A stretch of DNA of 18,062 nucleotides from Alkalibacterium sp034520745 (GCA_034520745.1 JAXHNF010000015.1:1-18062), one strand, 5' to 3'. Shown: positions 7,721 to 15,320, counted from the first letter of the stretch. Numbers and translations are program-made. Notes: generated from the letters alone by a model not told the origin.

Positions 7721-8809
7721 CTAATCTATCTTACTGTAGCGTTTCGGTTCTTCTTCATTGTTCAGTACACGCATGACCCCTGCGTGCAGGGCATCCATTT
7801 CCATTTCACCCGGCATGACTTCAACGGGTGCTATCCATGACACCCGCTCTTTAATGTGACTGACGATAAACTCACTGTAGGCAGCCCCGCCTGTCAGAAT
7901 GATGAAGTCGACCTTTCCTTTAAGTACTGTCGCCATTTCACCGATCGCTTTTGCCACCTGATAAGTCATGGCTTCAAGTATAATCGCAGCTTCTTTATCG
8001 CCGTTGTCAATTTTCTCTATTACATTTCTTATATCGATTTCATTCAGATATGAGTTAATACCGCCTTTGCCGGCTAGTCTCTTTTTGATTTCTTCCAGTG
8101 TCAGTTCTTCTTCAAGGATCATCTTGGCAAAGTCGTAAAGAGGCAGGGTGCCTGTGCGTTCGGGTGTGAACGGTCCTTCCCCGTTCCAGTCCATTGACTA
8201 CATCGATCATCCTGCCTTTACAGTGGGCGCTGAGTACTGGCACCGCCGCCTATATGAGCCACGATAACACTGCTATCTTCATAGACTTTATTTTTATGCT
8301 GCAGTATTTTTCTCGCCACAGCTTTCTGATTCAATGCGTGGACCACACTGCGCCGCTCGATACCCTTAAGGCCTGATATACGGGCAATGTCATCCATTTC
8401 ATCCACAACCACCGGATCAACGATGTAGGCATTGACATCAGGACCTGCCAGTTCGGCAATCTCACTGGCCAGTACAGCACCTAAGTTGGACGCATGCGTA
8501 TTGTACCTTTCTTCTTTCAGATCATTCAGCATCTCATCTTCAACGAGATACGTGCCGCCCGGAATGGGTTTTAAAAGTCCTCCCCGCCCAACGACTGCCT
8601 GCAGTTCCTTTGGTTCGATACCTTTTTTTTTCATAAAGCCTAAAATGAGTTTCCTGCGAAATTCTTTCTGATCGATAACACCTTTAAACTGGGCCAGCTC
8701 TTCTGTTCTGATGACGGATAGTGTCTGTAGCTACAACATCTGATTCGTTATACAGAGACACTTTTGTCGATGTCGATCCTGGATTGATGACTAATATCAG
8801 CTTTTCCAT
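7721..8809 (-). CDS. buk: Butyrate (branched-chain fatty acid) kinase, three frameshifts
   Basis: Acetokinase-family enzyme converting acyl-phosphate and ADP to free branched-chain acid and ATP, the step after Ptb. The start ATG (8807-8809) follows GGAGG and the product opens MEKLILVINPGSTSTKVS, the phosphate-binding signature of acetate/butyrate kinases. Further landmarks are VVGRGGLLKPIPGGTY, VIVAHIGGG, DGEGPFTPERTGTLP and, near the end, FIILTGGAAYSEF. Three single-base insertions break it: near 8706 (CAGAACAG for CAGACAG), near 8229-8238 (after GGGAS), and near 8184 (GGAACGG for GGACGG). Removing them gives about 361 residues (363 in Bacillus subtilis). It lies 22 nt after ptb. Confidence 0.88.
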
Positions 8810-8831
8810 AAAATACCTCCAGTACTTTCAA

Positions 8832-9668
8832 TTATTCTGTTATCTGCATTAAAGCAAATTTCAGTGCATACATTTTACTTTCCACTTCATCACTGCTGGA
8901 TGTCAGAACAATTGGTACTTTTGTTCCGACTATCGTTCCTCCCATGACCGCTTCTCCAAAGAGCAGGAACGATTTAGCAAAACATTCCCGACATCGATAT
9001 TGGGAACGACTCAGTATATCTGCATCCCCCTGGATCGGTCCTTTAAATTTTTTATGCTCCACTGCTGTTTTGGAGAGTGAGAGATCAAGTGAGAGCGGTG
9101 CCGTAGACAGTAGCATCCTTATTACCTTTAAACCGCTCTGTCATTTCTTTCGCCAGTACAGAAGACGGCATTTTAGGATTATAGTTTTCAGCGGCACTGA
9201 TCAGAGAGACTTTCGGATGGTCCAGACCGATCGCTTTCCCCACTTTAAGCACATTATGGATGATCTCTTCAAGCTGATCTTCTGTCGGCATGATGTTCAT
9301 CCCCGCATCCGTCAAGAGGATCTGTCGGTCTAATGCCGGCAGTTTCACCAGGGCCACATGCGAAAGCAGCTCCTGGGTTTTCAGATTATGCTCTTTTTTC
9401 AATACTTCCTTTTAATAAAGTGTGTGTCTGAATGCCACCTTTTAAAAGAATGTCCGCCTCATTGTTCACTGGACACTTTCTACCGCCTGGCGGACCATGT
9501 CTTCTTTGGTTTCACACTTGATATACTCCCAGGCTCTCTTCACGATCGATGTCCGGTTCGAACATCAAATATTTTGAATTTTACACTGTCTTCGAATTCG
9601 ATCTGACTACGTCGTGCAAGTTCCAGGATTTCTTCTCTAGAACCGCCCGCAACCGCAACTGTTGGCAT
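8832..9668 (-). CDS. ptb: Phosphate butyryltransferase, about seven frameshifts
   Basis: Exchanges CoA of branched-chain acyl-CoA for phosphate to feed Buk. The start ATG (9666-9668) follows GGAAGAGGAG. Pieces recognisable across frames, in order: PTVAVAGGSREEILELA; VEPDIDREESLGVYQCETKE; DMVRQAVESV; NEADILLKGGIQTHTLL; LLSHVALVKLPALDRQILLT then DAGMNIMPT; a stretch matching the family's VDGPLSLD; GDADIL; and a C-terminus ending in TSSSDEVESKMYALKFAL. Breaks are near 9559, 9518, 9461-9475, 9409, 9099, 9011 and 8980. Five are insertions and two deletions. The order of motifs matches phosphate acetyl/butyryltransferases and the length (about 278) is slightly short of Bacillus Ptb (299). It is the first gene of the operon. 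The density of breaks is the highest in the window, so true decay here cannot be fully excluded. Confidence 0.82.
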
Positions 9669-9688
9669 ATATAACACTCCTCTTCCTT

Positions 9689-9702
9689 TGTAAGCGCTTA
9701 AC
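9689..9702. promoter_or_regulatory. Candidate cre site (CcpA) upstream of ptb
   Basis: TGTAAGCGCTTAAC on the plus strand matches 12 of 14 positions of TGWAARCGYTWNCW, with a perfect palindromic core TAAGCGCTTA. It lies 21 bp before the ptb start codon, downstream of any likely promoter, where CcpA would act as a roadblock. This would place the whole ptb-buk-lpdV-bkd operon under carbon catabolite repression. Confidence 0.65.
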
Positions 9703-9980
9703 TTAAGTTTACCTGATATTCTATAATTAGCAAATACATTATATAAATAGTGGTATAAATTTTTTTTATAAGTAAAAGGGTTTTTGCTGTAATTAAATAC
9801 GCCGGGACTTATTCTTTAAGTCTTTTTTTCTTTAAACGAACATAAAACTATCAAAAAAATTTATAGAATGATCGATCTTATTCACAAGGATCTTTTCCCT
9901 GTCCGGTACACTTTATATCTTCGTCGCGAAATTTACTGATCCACTTGCCACTTTGATCATTACTAGTTATGGTGAAATGA
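9703..9980. other. AT-rich intergenic region upstream of ptb
   Basis: It must hold the bkd operon promoter. On the minus strand TAGAAT (9718-9723) with TTATAT 17 bp away (9741-9746), and TATAAT (9738-9743) without a -35 box, are weak candidates. No sigma-54 -24/-12 element (TGGC then TTGC) is visible and no bkdR gene is present. A short plus-strand hairpin, GACTTA/TAAGTC (9806-9822) followed by T7, resembles a weak terminator although no plus-strand gene precedes it. At 9878-9960 the minus strand has a coding-like stretch (KWISKFRDEDIKCTGQGKD then PCE and a stop). It has no ribosome binding site and needs a one-base change to join an ATG at 9960, so I do not call it a gene. Confidence 0.5.
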
Positions 9981-10026
9981 AAAAGCCGCCGGGACACACG
10001 GTTACGTGTGATCCCAGCAGCTTCTT
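9981..10026 (-). terminator. Terminator of the SDR / small membrane protein operon
   Basis: On the minus strand GCTGCTGGGA plus CACACG pairs with CGTGTGTCCC plus GGCGGC around a TAAC loop (plus-strand arms 9985-10000 and 10005-10021). There is one bulged base and there are two G-T pairs. The 3' arm is followed by T5. It begins about 20 nt after the stop codon of the 90-residue gene. Confidence 0.8.
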
Positions 10027-10044
10027 TTCGTCTACTTTTTAATG

Positions 10045-10317
10045 TTAATGCATACGTTTATTCAGTTTGTATCTGAGTTTACCCAGCTTCCAGGCTTTCT
10101 TTGGATGCTTGAGCATCATCCTCATCTTCTTGGTGTGGTAGGCTTTTTTCATCTTCTGCAGTCTGCTTTTTTTCTTCCCGGAAAACAGCAGGAATGCCAG
10201 ACTGCTCACGCCTATGATCGTGACTGGGACAAGGAACAGCAGCGGGTGTTTCTTGGCTTTCACCATCCAGCTGCCCTTGCGTCGCCATCCGATGTTGTTG
10301 TCGCCTCTTTCCTTCAT
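10045..10317 (-). CDS. Small basic single-pass membrane protein, unknown function
   Basis: A 90-residue protein I do not recognise. It has a polar basic N-terminus (1-24), one hydrophobic segment (about 25-46, LLFLVPVTIIGVSSLAFLLF), and a strongly basic C-terminal half (Lys/Arg in KKKSRLQKMKK, KKMRMMLKHPKKAWK and KLRYKLNKR). By the positive-inside rule the C-terminal half should be cytosolic. The start ATG has AAGGGGAA 4 nt upstream and lies 10 nt after the SDR stop codon. The terminator follows directly, so it forms a two-gene operon with the SDR. Cationic tails of this kind could contact lipids or nucleic acid, but nothing shows it. Confidence 0.6.
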   Translation of the reverse strand: MKERGDNNIGWRRKGSWMVKAKKHPLLFLVPVTIIGVSSLAFLLFSGKKKSRLQKMKKAYHTKKMRMMLKHPKKAWKLGKLRYKLNKRMH

Positions 10318-10327
10318 CTGTTCCCCT

Positions 10328-11230
10328 TCACCGTAAAGGGTACTCGACTAGAGGAGAGGCTGCTTCTTTCGTTTCGTCGTAATTGGTCTTGTAAATAAAC
10401 TTTTCAAGAAAACGGTCGGTTAAGCGAGGCATGGCGGCTCCCATAAGGCTCATGAACTTCGACTGTCCGCCCACGTACATGTCTCTGACCGGATGCTCTG
10501 CCGCATGCAGAATGGCTTCCGCCACAGTTTCAGGCGGGTACATCATCCCGTCATGAGACGGTGCTTTGTCAATATAACTGGCTGCGTGATCCGTGTAAGG
10601 CGTATCCACTCTGGCAGGATGGATCTGCGTGATGACGACCGGGATATGATCTTTTTCCGCTTTCATCCGCAGTGCGTCTGTAAAACTGTGCACTGCAAAC
10701 TTGGAAGAGGAATATGTCCCCTGGATAGGAAATGTCCGGTTCCCCAGCACACTCCCCATGTTGATCAGTGCACCGGGCGTTTCCTTGGTGCTGTAGTGGT
10801 CGATCGCAGCCAGGGAGCCGTAAACAGTTCCCCAGTAGTTGATTTCAAACAGTTCACGTGCATCGACGATCGGGATGTCGGTGACATGACCATAGACAGC
10901 CACCGCGGCATTGTTGATCCAGGTATCGAAACCGCCGAAGACTTCAATAGCTTTTTCCGCCAGTTTATTGATGTCTTCTTCTTTTGAGACATCCACTTTC
11001 ATATAAATAACCTTTGACTCGTCAGAACTGAGTTCGTCTGCCAATGTGATCAAATCTTCTTTTCCCGGCCTGCCAGAACAGAGATTAGCCCCTTTTTCAG
11101 CGGCCATCCGGGCAGTGACCAGACCGATCCCGCTTGTGGCTCCTGTAATGACGATCACCTGATTTTTTACCTTCTTCAGCTTCAGTGAGAGACTGTTCAG
11201 CGGCTTCGTATCTTTGACTTCGTGCTGCAT
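10328..11230 (-). CDS. SDR-family oxidoreductase
   Basis: A classical short-chain dehydrogenase/reductase of 300 residues. The cofactor motif TGATSGIG is at 29-36, the structural NNAA at 106-109, and the catalytic Ser160, Tyr173 and Lys177 (YSSSK) are all present. The substrate is unknown. The C-terminal extension of about 60 residues (from about 240) ends in a tail conserved in a Bacillales SDR subgroup as far as I recall. I take the ATG at 11228-11230 as start because AAGGAGG lies 9 nt upstream; the in-frame ATG at 11323 has none. Residues 51-57 read CSGRPGK, but with one base removed and one added (plus-strand 11059-11080) they become VLAGREK, the family's usual strand after GANL. So two compensating indels probably corrupt this short stretch. 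Followed by a small membrane protein gene. Confidence 0.88.
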   Translation of the reverse strand: MQHEVKDTKPLNSLSLKLKKVKNQVIVITGATSGIGLVTARMAAEKGANLCSGRPGKEDLITLADELSSDESKVIYMKVDVSKEEDINKLAEKAIEVFGGFDTWINNAAVAVYGHVTDIPIVDARELFEINYWGTVYGSLAAIDHYSTKETPGALINMGSVLGNRTFPIQGTYSSSKFAVHSFTDALRMKAEKDHIPVVITQIHPARVDTPYTDHAASYIDKAPSHDGMMYPPETVAEAILHAAEHPVRDMYVGGQSKFMSLMGAAMPRLTDRFLEKFIYKTNYDETKEAASPLVEYPLR

Positions 11231-11276
11231 TATAAGAATCCTCCTTTTGTCTAAATTACTGAGTGCTTCCAGTTTA

Positions 11277-11306
11277 ATTTTAGAGGATTCAAGGCCGTTG
11301 CTACAA
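11277..11306 (-). promoter_or_regulatory. Candidate sigma-A promoter of the SDR operon
   Basis: On the minus strand TTGTAG (11301-11306) and TAAAAT (11277-11282) are separated by 18 bp, 46 bp before the SDR start codon. Both boxes deviate from consensus at one or two positions. Confidence 0.45.
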
Positions 11307-11355
11307 CTGATACGGCTACACACAGCTCCTATGACTGTTACTGATCTATTTCCAT

Positions 11356-12342
11356 TTACTCGTATTCTTTTTCAAATGTCTTCGTGCTTCTCACTGTATC
11401 GATGTGACGGACTTCATTTTCAGATGATCGCGCGCCGGGCTTCCAGAAACGGCGGCAGTGACAGTTTCTCGCCAAGCGTTTCGTACGGCTCGTCTTCCAT
11501 GAATCCCGGACCTTCTGTCGCTAATTCAATTAAAATACCATGTGTGATGCGGGCGTACAGCGATTCAAAGTAGAAACGGTCTACATGACCCGAATTCAGG
11601 CAGCTTGACGGCCTGATACCGCTCCAGCCAATTGTCCAGATCACTCTTGTCATCCACCCGGAACGCCAGATGATGGACGGTACCGTAGCCCTGAACGTGG
11701 TGGGAAAGTTCTTTGTTATGTTCGATTACAACTTCGGCCCCATTGCCGCCTTCACCCATTTCGTATAGGTAGTACTCATTTTCAGTATCGATGTGCTTCA
11801 TATCATAAACCTGCTCCAGAACAGATTGGATATACTCCAGATCATGGTAACGCAGGAACATGCGTCCGAGCCCCGTGATCGCAAATTCTAAAGGAGTCGG
11901 GCCGTTTTGCCAAGATGTTCCCGGTTCAACGCCTGTATTGTTTTCATCTGAAATCAGCTGATAGGACTGCTCGTCAAAGTCGATAAACGGCAGGACTTTC
12001 TTTCCGAACTGGGTCTGAATCTCTTCGGTGTTCGACCTCTAAGCGGTCAAAACGCTTGACCCAGTAGTCCAGCGCAGCATCGGTCGGCACTCTGAAACTG
12101 GTTCGTGCGATCTCATCGTTGCCGTGCTGTCCTTTTGGAATGCCTGGAAAATCAAAGAATGTCATGTCTGTTCCGGCACTGCCCTTATCATCCGCAAAGA
12201 ATAAATGATAGGTTTGAATATCATCCTGGTTCACGGTCTTCTTGACGAGACGCAGACCCAGGACATGAGTGAAGAAGTCATAGATTTTCTCAGCACTGCT
12301 GGTGATGGCTGTGACGTGGTGGATCCCTTTTAACTGTTTCAT
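11356..12342 (-). CDS. Ring-cleaving dioxygenase of the VOC superfamily (MhqO/MhqA-like), three frameshifts
   Basis: A two-module glyoxalase/extradiol dioxygenase, a family tied to thiol-dependent removal of hydroquinones and quinones. Metal ligands expected for the fold are visible: His in GIHHVTAI (residues 8-9), His in TVHHLAFRV, and Glu in ILIELATEGPGF. The start ATG (12340-12342) follows CAGGAGGACATC. Single-base insertions near 12028 (CACCGAAG for CACGAAG), 11595 (CTGAATTC) and 11421 (ATCTGAAAA) break the frame. Corrected, it runs to TAA 11356-11358 with about 327 residues and a charged tail, close to MhqO-type proteins (about 312-316). The promoter and operator upstream support quinone/electrophile induction. 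The exact substrate cannot be told. Confidence 0.85.
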
Positions 12343-12383
12343 AATTGATGTCCTCCTGTTAGTTAAATCCATAAGCGAAAATA

Positions 12384-12401
12384 TATTTCGAATTCGAGAT
12401 A
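12384..12401. promoter_or_regulatory. MhqR-type operator palindrome
   Basis: TATTTCGAATTCGAGATA is an 18-bp palindrome with one mismatched pair. It matches the MhqR operator consensus I recall from Bacillus subtilis (tATCTcgaAtTCgAGATa) at all but one base. It starts directly downstream of the -10 box, so a bound MarR-type repressor would cover the transcription start. No mhqR gene is in the window; the repressor would be encoded elsewhere. Confidence 0.75.
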
Positions 12402-12430
12402 ATTATAACAAACCCCCGTAATTTAGTCAA
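12402..12430 (-). promoter_or_regulatory. Sigma-A promoter of the dioxygenase gene
   Basis: On the minus strand TTGACT (12425-12430) and TATAAT (12402-12407) are separated by exactly 17 bp, the strongest promoter in the window. Strong core elements with an abutting operator fit a tightly repressed, inducible gene. Confidence 0.85.
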
Positions 12431-12810
12431 ACAGTCCAGTTACCTAACTTATTTATAACTTTTTTGATATGAATTTTCAAATAGGATGACTGCTTATTAA
12501 CTAGGGACGTTCACGCACTTTTGACACTTATCTCCGCTTGTTATAATGAAAGCAGCATTCGACACGCATTTTTGACCGGTTTGTGACTTGTTCTGATTAT
12601 TTAGTGTCACGAACTGGTGCCTATACTCTCTTTGAAAAAACTTACCCGGAGAAACCTGTTCTGCACCTGAAAGGACGTCCAACTTGTCCTTTACTACATC
12701 TAAAACTGACTTTTTATTACAAGCTGTACTGAAATGATCCTTTCTATTGTGGTCTATCTTCTGACTGCCTGGCAAAAACGAGTATAACGTATATATTCAA
12801 CGCTTCCCAT
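12431..12810. other. Intergenic region with short direct repeats, no supported gene
   Basis: Two near-identical 13-mers, ACGCACTTTTGAC (12513-12525) and ACGCATTTTTGAC (12564-12576), lie 51 bp apart. Related fragments (TTTGTGACTTGTTC, AGTGTCACGAAC) follow up to 12615. A hairpin AAAGGAC/GTCCTTT sits at about 12672-12694. A minus-strand open stretch (12497-12775) has no ribosome binding site, would start with TTG, and gives a protein I do not recognise. The repeated short motifs recall the multiple terminal repeats of some insertion sequences (IS21-like ends), so a mobile-element remnant is possible but unproven. Confidence 0.4.
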
Positions 12811-12813
12811 ATT

Positions 12814-12822
12814 TGCTATAAT
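12814..12822 (+). promoter_or_regulatory. Extended -10 promoter of the orphan lipoprotein gene
   Basis: TGCTATAAT, an extended -10 (TG-N-TATAAT at 12817-12822), is 52 bp before the start codon. At 17 bp spacing only a poor -35 (TATTCA) is seen, typical of extended -10 promoters. Confidence 0.6.
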
Positions 12823-12874
12823 AAAGAAAAGCGATTACATATCTTTTAGTATTCTCGATATAGGAGGAAAACGA

Positions 12875-13414
12875 ATGAACCGATTCAAGATTCCACTGCT
12901 TTTAGCTGGTACGATTTTTGCCCTTGCAGCCTGCGATAACCCGGATAACACTGCCTCAGAGTCAGAACCGGACGAGTCCATCGAAAGTCAAAAGGAAGAG
13001 ATATACGAGTCCGCTCACGCCGATGATCATTACATGCGTATGGTAGAAAGGGCTGAACCGACATGGGCAGGCATTTCCTACTCTTCTCCTACCTGGTCGA
13101 TCAGCTCGGACTATGTTGCGGAAATCACCGATACGGATTCGCTTCAGTTTATCGTAGATGAAATGATCGAAGGATCTAACAGACAGCCGGGCGTTGTGGA
13201 TATGTCCCAACCTTATTACGATATGGCAATAGAATATTCAGACGGTTCCGAAGAACTCTTTCATCTTTGGGTTAATGAAGACGAGATGACAGGAACGATT
13301 ATGGACTCGGATAACTCGCACTTTATTTATTCCTTCTCAGAGGATGTTTCCGAACAGTTTCTGTCTCTTTTACCTGAAGATGCTGTTCTGGACACACCCT
13401 CACTCGCTGAGTAG
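12875..13414 (+). CDS. Secreted lipoprotein, unknown function
   Basis: A 179-residue precursor with a lipoprotein signal peptide: MNRFK, a hydrophobic core, and the lipobox LAAC with the lipidated Cys at 20. After cleavage an acidic, Ser/Glu-rich linker (about 21-45) leads to a domain of about 130 residues with SYSSPTWSISSDYVAEI and YYDMAIEYSDGSEELFHLW, which alternates like beta strands. The protein is strongly acidic overall. The start is well supported by AGGAGG (12862-12867), 7 nt upstream. The frame is intact and flanked by its own promoter and terminator, so it is monocistronic. I do not recognise the family. It should sit on the outer face of the membrane. Confidence 0.85.
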   Translation: MNRFKIPLLLAGTIFALAACDNPDNTASESEPDESIESQKEEIYESAHADDHYMRMVERAEPTWAGISYSSPTWSISSDYVAEITDTDSLQFIVDEMIEGSNRQPGVVDMSQPYYDMAIEYSDGSEELFHLWVNEDEMTGTIMDSDNSHFIYSFSEDVSEQFLSLLPEDAVLDTPSLAE

Positions 13415-13475
13415 AGAGAAGGATACTATCGTACTAACTCAAAGCATCGAACACTCTTTGAAAGCAGATATAAAT

Positions 13476-13518
13476 ACACCGGTCAAAACAGTATGTTATC
13501 TGTTTTGACCGGTGTTTT
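13476..13518 (+). terminator. Terminator between the lipoprotein gene and purH
   Basis: A perfect 16-bp stem, ACACCGGTCAAAACAG (13476-13491) with its complement at 13500-13515, around an 8-nt loop and followed by T's. It is oriented for the lipoprotein gene, and as a symmetric stem between convergent genes it may also stop purH transcription. Confidence 0.9.
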
Positions 13519-13533
13519 CACTATAATTTAGCT

Positions 13534-15123
13534 TCAATGTCTAAAGTGACGGATCCCTGTTTTGATCATCGTCATATCGTGTAAGTCACAGACCGCTACT
13601 GAGTCTTTGTCACGAATGGAACCGCCTGGCTGAATGATGGCTGTCACACCATAGTCATGCGCAAGTCTAGCCGTGTCATCCATGGGAAGAAAGGCATCAC
13701 TGGCCATGACAAGCTCTTTAGTTTCTACGTTCTGGTTTTGCTTAGCCTGATTCAAAGCGATCTCAGCTGCACCGACACGGTTCATTCTGTCCCGCACCGA
13801 TGCCTAAAGTCATCTGTTCATTTCCGACGACGATAGCGTTACTTCTTCGTGTGCTTGACCACTTTCATCAAAAAGTTCATCGCTCTGATTTCTGATTCTG
13901 ACGCTTCCCGTTTCGTCATTCTGTTCCCATTCAAGAGGCAACGTTTCAGGAGACTCTCTTTTCAATTCATCTGACTGATCCTGATCCTGCACCAGCACAC
14001 CCCCGCTCACTGAAACGAGTTCCTTCAGAAGCGTCTTCTTTTTCTAAGTTTACTTCTAATAATCTGACATTTTTCTTTTTAGTTAATACAGCCATCGCTT
14101 CACTTTCAAAAGAAGGCGCAATGATTATTTCCAGAAAAATCTGATGCAGTTTTTCAGCCAGCGCTTTTGTCACCGGGCGATTTAAACTGACGATCCCTCC
14201 AAAAATGGAAATCGAGTCAGCTAAGTAACAGCGGTCAAAGGCTTCTTCGACTGTCTCTCCCACTGCCACACCACACGGATTCATATGTTTCACAGCTACT
14301 GCTGCCGGTTCATCAAATTCTCTGACTATTCTTAATGCCGCATCCGCATCTTTGATATTGTTATAAGACAGTGCTTTGCCATGAAGTTTTACAGCTCCCG
14401 CTATCGTTTTATCCGAAGCGGTGACCTCTTTATAAAAGCTGGCCTCTTGATGGCTGTTTTCCCCGTACCTCAGTGCCTTTTTGTCAGTATAAGTTTTCGT
14501 CAGATGAGGCCACGGGTGTTCATTCTCACCGATTTTCGCTCGTTCTTTATTCAAATACTGACTGATCAAGGTATCGTAATGACTGGTCAACTCAAACACT
14601 TTGCTGGAAAGATAGAACCGGTAATCCAAAGACGTCGTTCCCTTCTTTCTATCTGTTCAATAAACATCGGGTAGTCCTTGGGGTCTGTAACGACGGACAC
14701 ACGTTTGTAGTTTTTTGCTGCACTGCGCAGCATCGCCGGTCCGCCGATATCTATGTTTTCAATGGCTTCTTCAAGCGTACTGTTTTCTTTTAAAATCGTT
14801 TCTTTGAACGGATATAAATTGACGATCACAAAGTCAATCGGGGTTATCTGATGTTTTTCCATTTCTATTTTATGTGTCTCGTTTTCAGTGTCAGCCAGTA
14901 TGCCTCCGTGTATCTTCGGGTGCAGTGTTTTTACCCGTCCGTCCATCATTTCCGGAACGTCTGTGTACTCCTCGACTGATTCGACCTCAAAGCCATGTGC
15001 TCTTAAATAGTCATATGTACCCCCCGTGGACAGCAAAGAAATATTCTGCTCACTTAATGCACGGGCAACATCTTCAAGCCCAGTCTTGTCCGAAACACTC
15101 AGCAATGCAAACCGTTTAGTCAT
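13534..15123 (-). CDS. purH: Bifunctional AICAR transformylase / IMP cyclohydrolase, five frameshifts
   Basis: Last two steps of IMP synthesis; cytosolic. The N-terminal MGS-like IMP cyclohydrolase domain is intact (LSTGGTYDYL, KTLHPKIHGG at 65-74). The transformylase part shows YGENSHQ (about 14467-14447) and the catalytic Lys-His in VKHMNPCGVAVG (about 14290). The C-terminus reads MNRVGAAEIALNQA, SDAFLPMDDT, AIIQPGGSIRDKDS and ends in RHFRH. Breaks: one deletion near 14645 and insertions near 14011, 13919, 13845 and 13785. Correcting them restores EWEQMTKREASESE, VVKHTKSNAIVV and MTLGIGAGQMNRVGAA, and gives about 528 residues (512 in Bacillus subtilis). AAAGGAGACC precedes the start. Unlike in Bacillus subtilis, no other pur gene is adjacent: purD does not follow and purN does not precede. 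Confidence 0.92.
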
Positions 15124-15247
15124 TCGTTTGGTCTCCTTTTATAAAAAATTATTGTTTTCTCTCAGTAAAACAGCTCTCGATCGATCTTCATTATTTTAAC
15201 AAAATGAAGCACCTTCTCAGCTGTTTGTTCTTCACTTGGCAAGTATA
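15124..15247 (-). promoter_or_regulatory. Promoter and structured leader of purH
   Basis: On the minus strand an extended -10 TGGTATACT (TATACT at plus 15242-15247) lies about 120 bp before the purH start. The leader contains a hairpin CTTCATT/AATGAAG (plus 15187-15210) enclosed by a possible outer pairing ACAGCT/AGCTGT. No T-tract terminator or known riboswitch core is recognisable and no PurBox was found. The regulatory role is speculative. Confidence 0.4.
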
Positions 15248-15320
15248 CCATACGATTTTAATGATACTAAACAGTCCATACGTGTCCACACTATCAGTCT
15301 GACTCAATAACTAAAGCAGT

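Noticed and set aside
9806..9829. Plus-strand terminator upstream of ptb
   Set aside because: The stem is only 6 bp with two G-C pairs and there is no plus-strand gene for it to end, although the T7 run is present.
10493..10987. A 164-codon plus-strand open frame opposite the SDR gene
   Set aside because: Antisense shadow of an SDR with intact catalytic motifs; Cys/Arg/His-rich composition typical of noise.
12497..12775. A 92-codon open frame on the minus strand between the dioxygenase and the lipoprotein
   Set aside because: It begins with TTG without a ribosome binding site, overlaps the direct repeats, and its product resembles nothing I know.
15124..15320. Guanine riboswitch or T-box ahead of purH
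   Set aside because: I found none of the conserved core sequences of either; only simple stems are visible.
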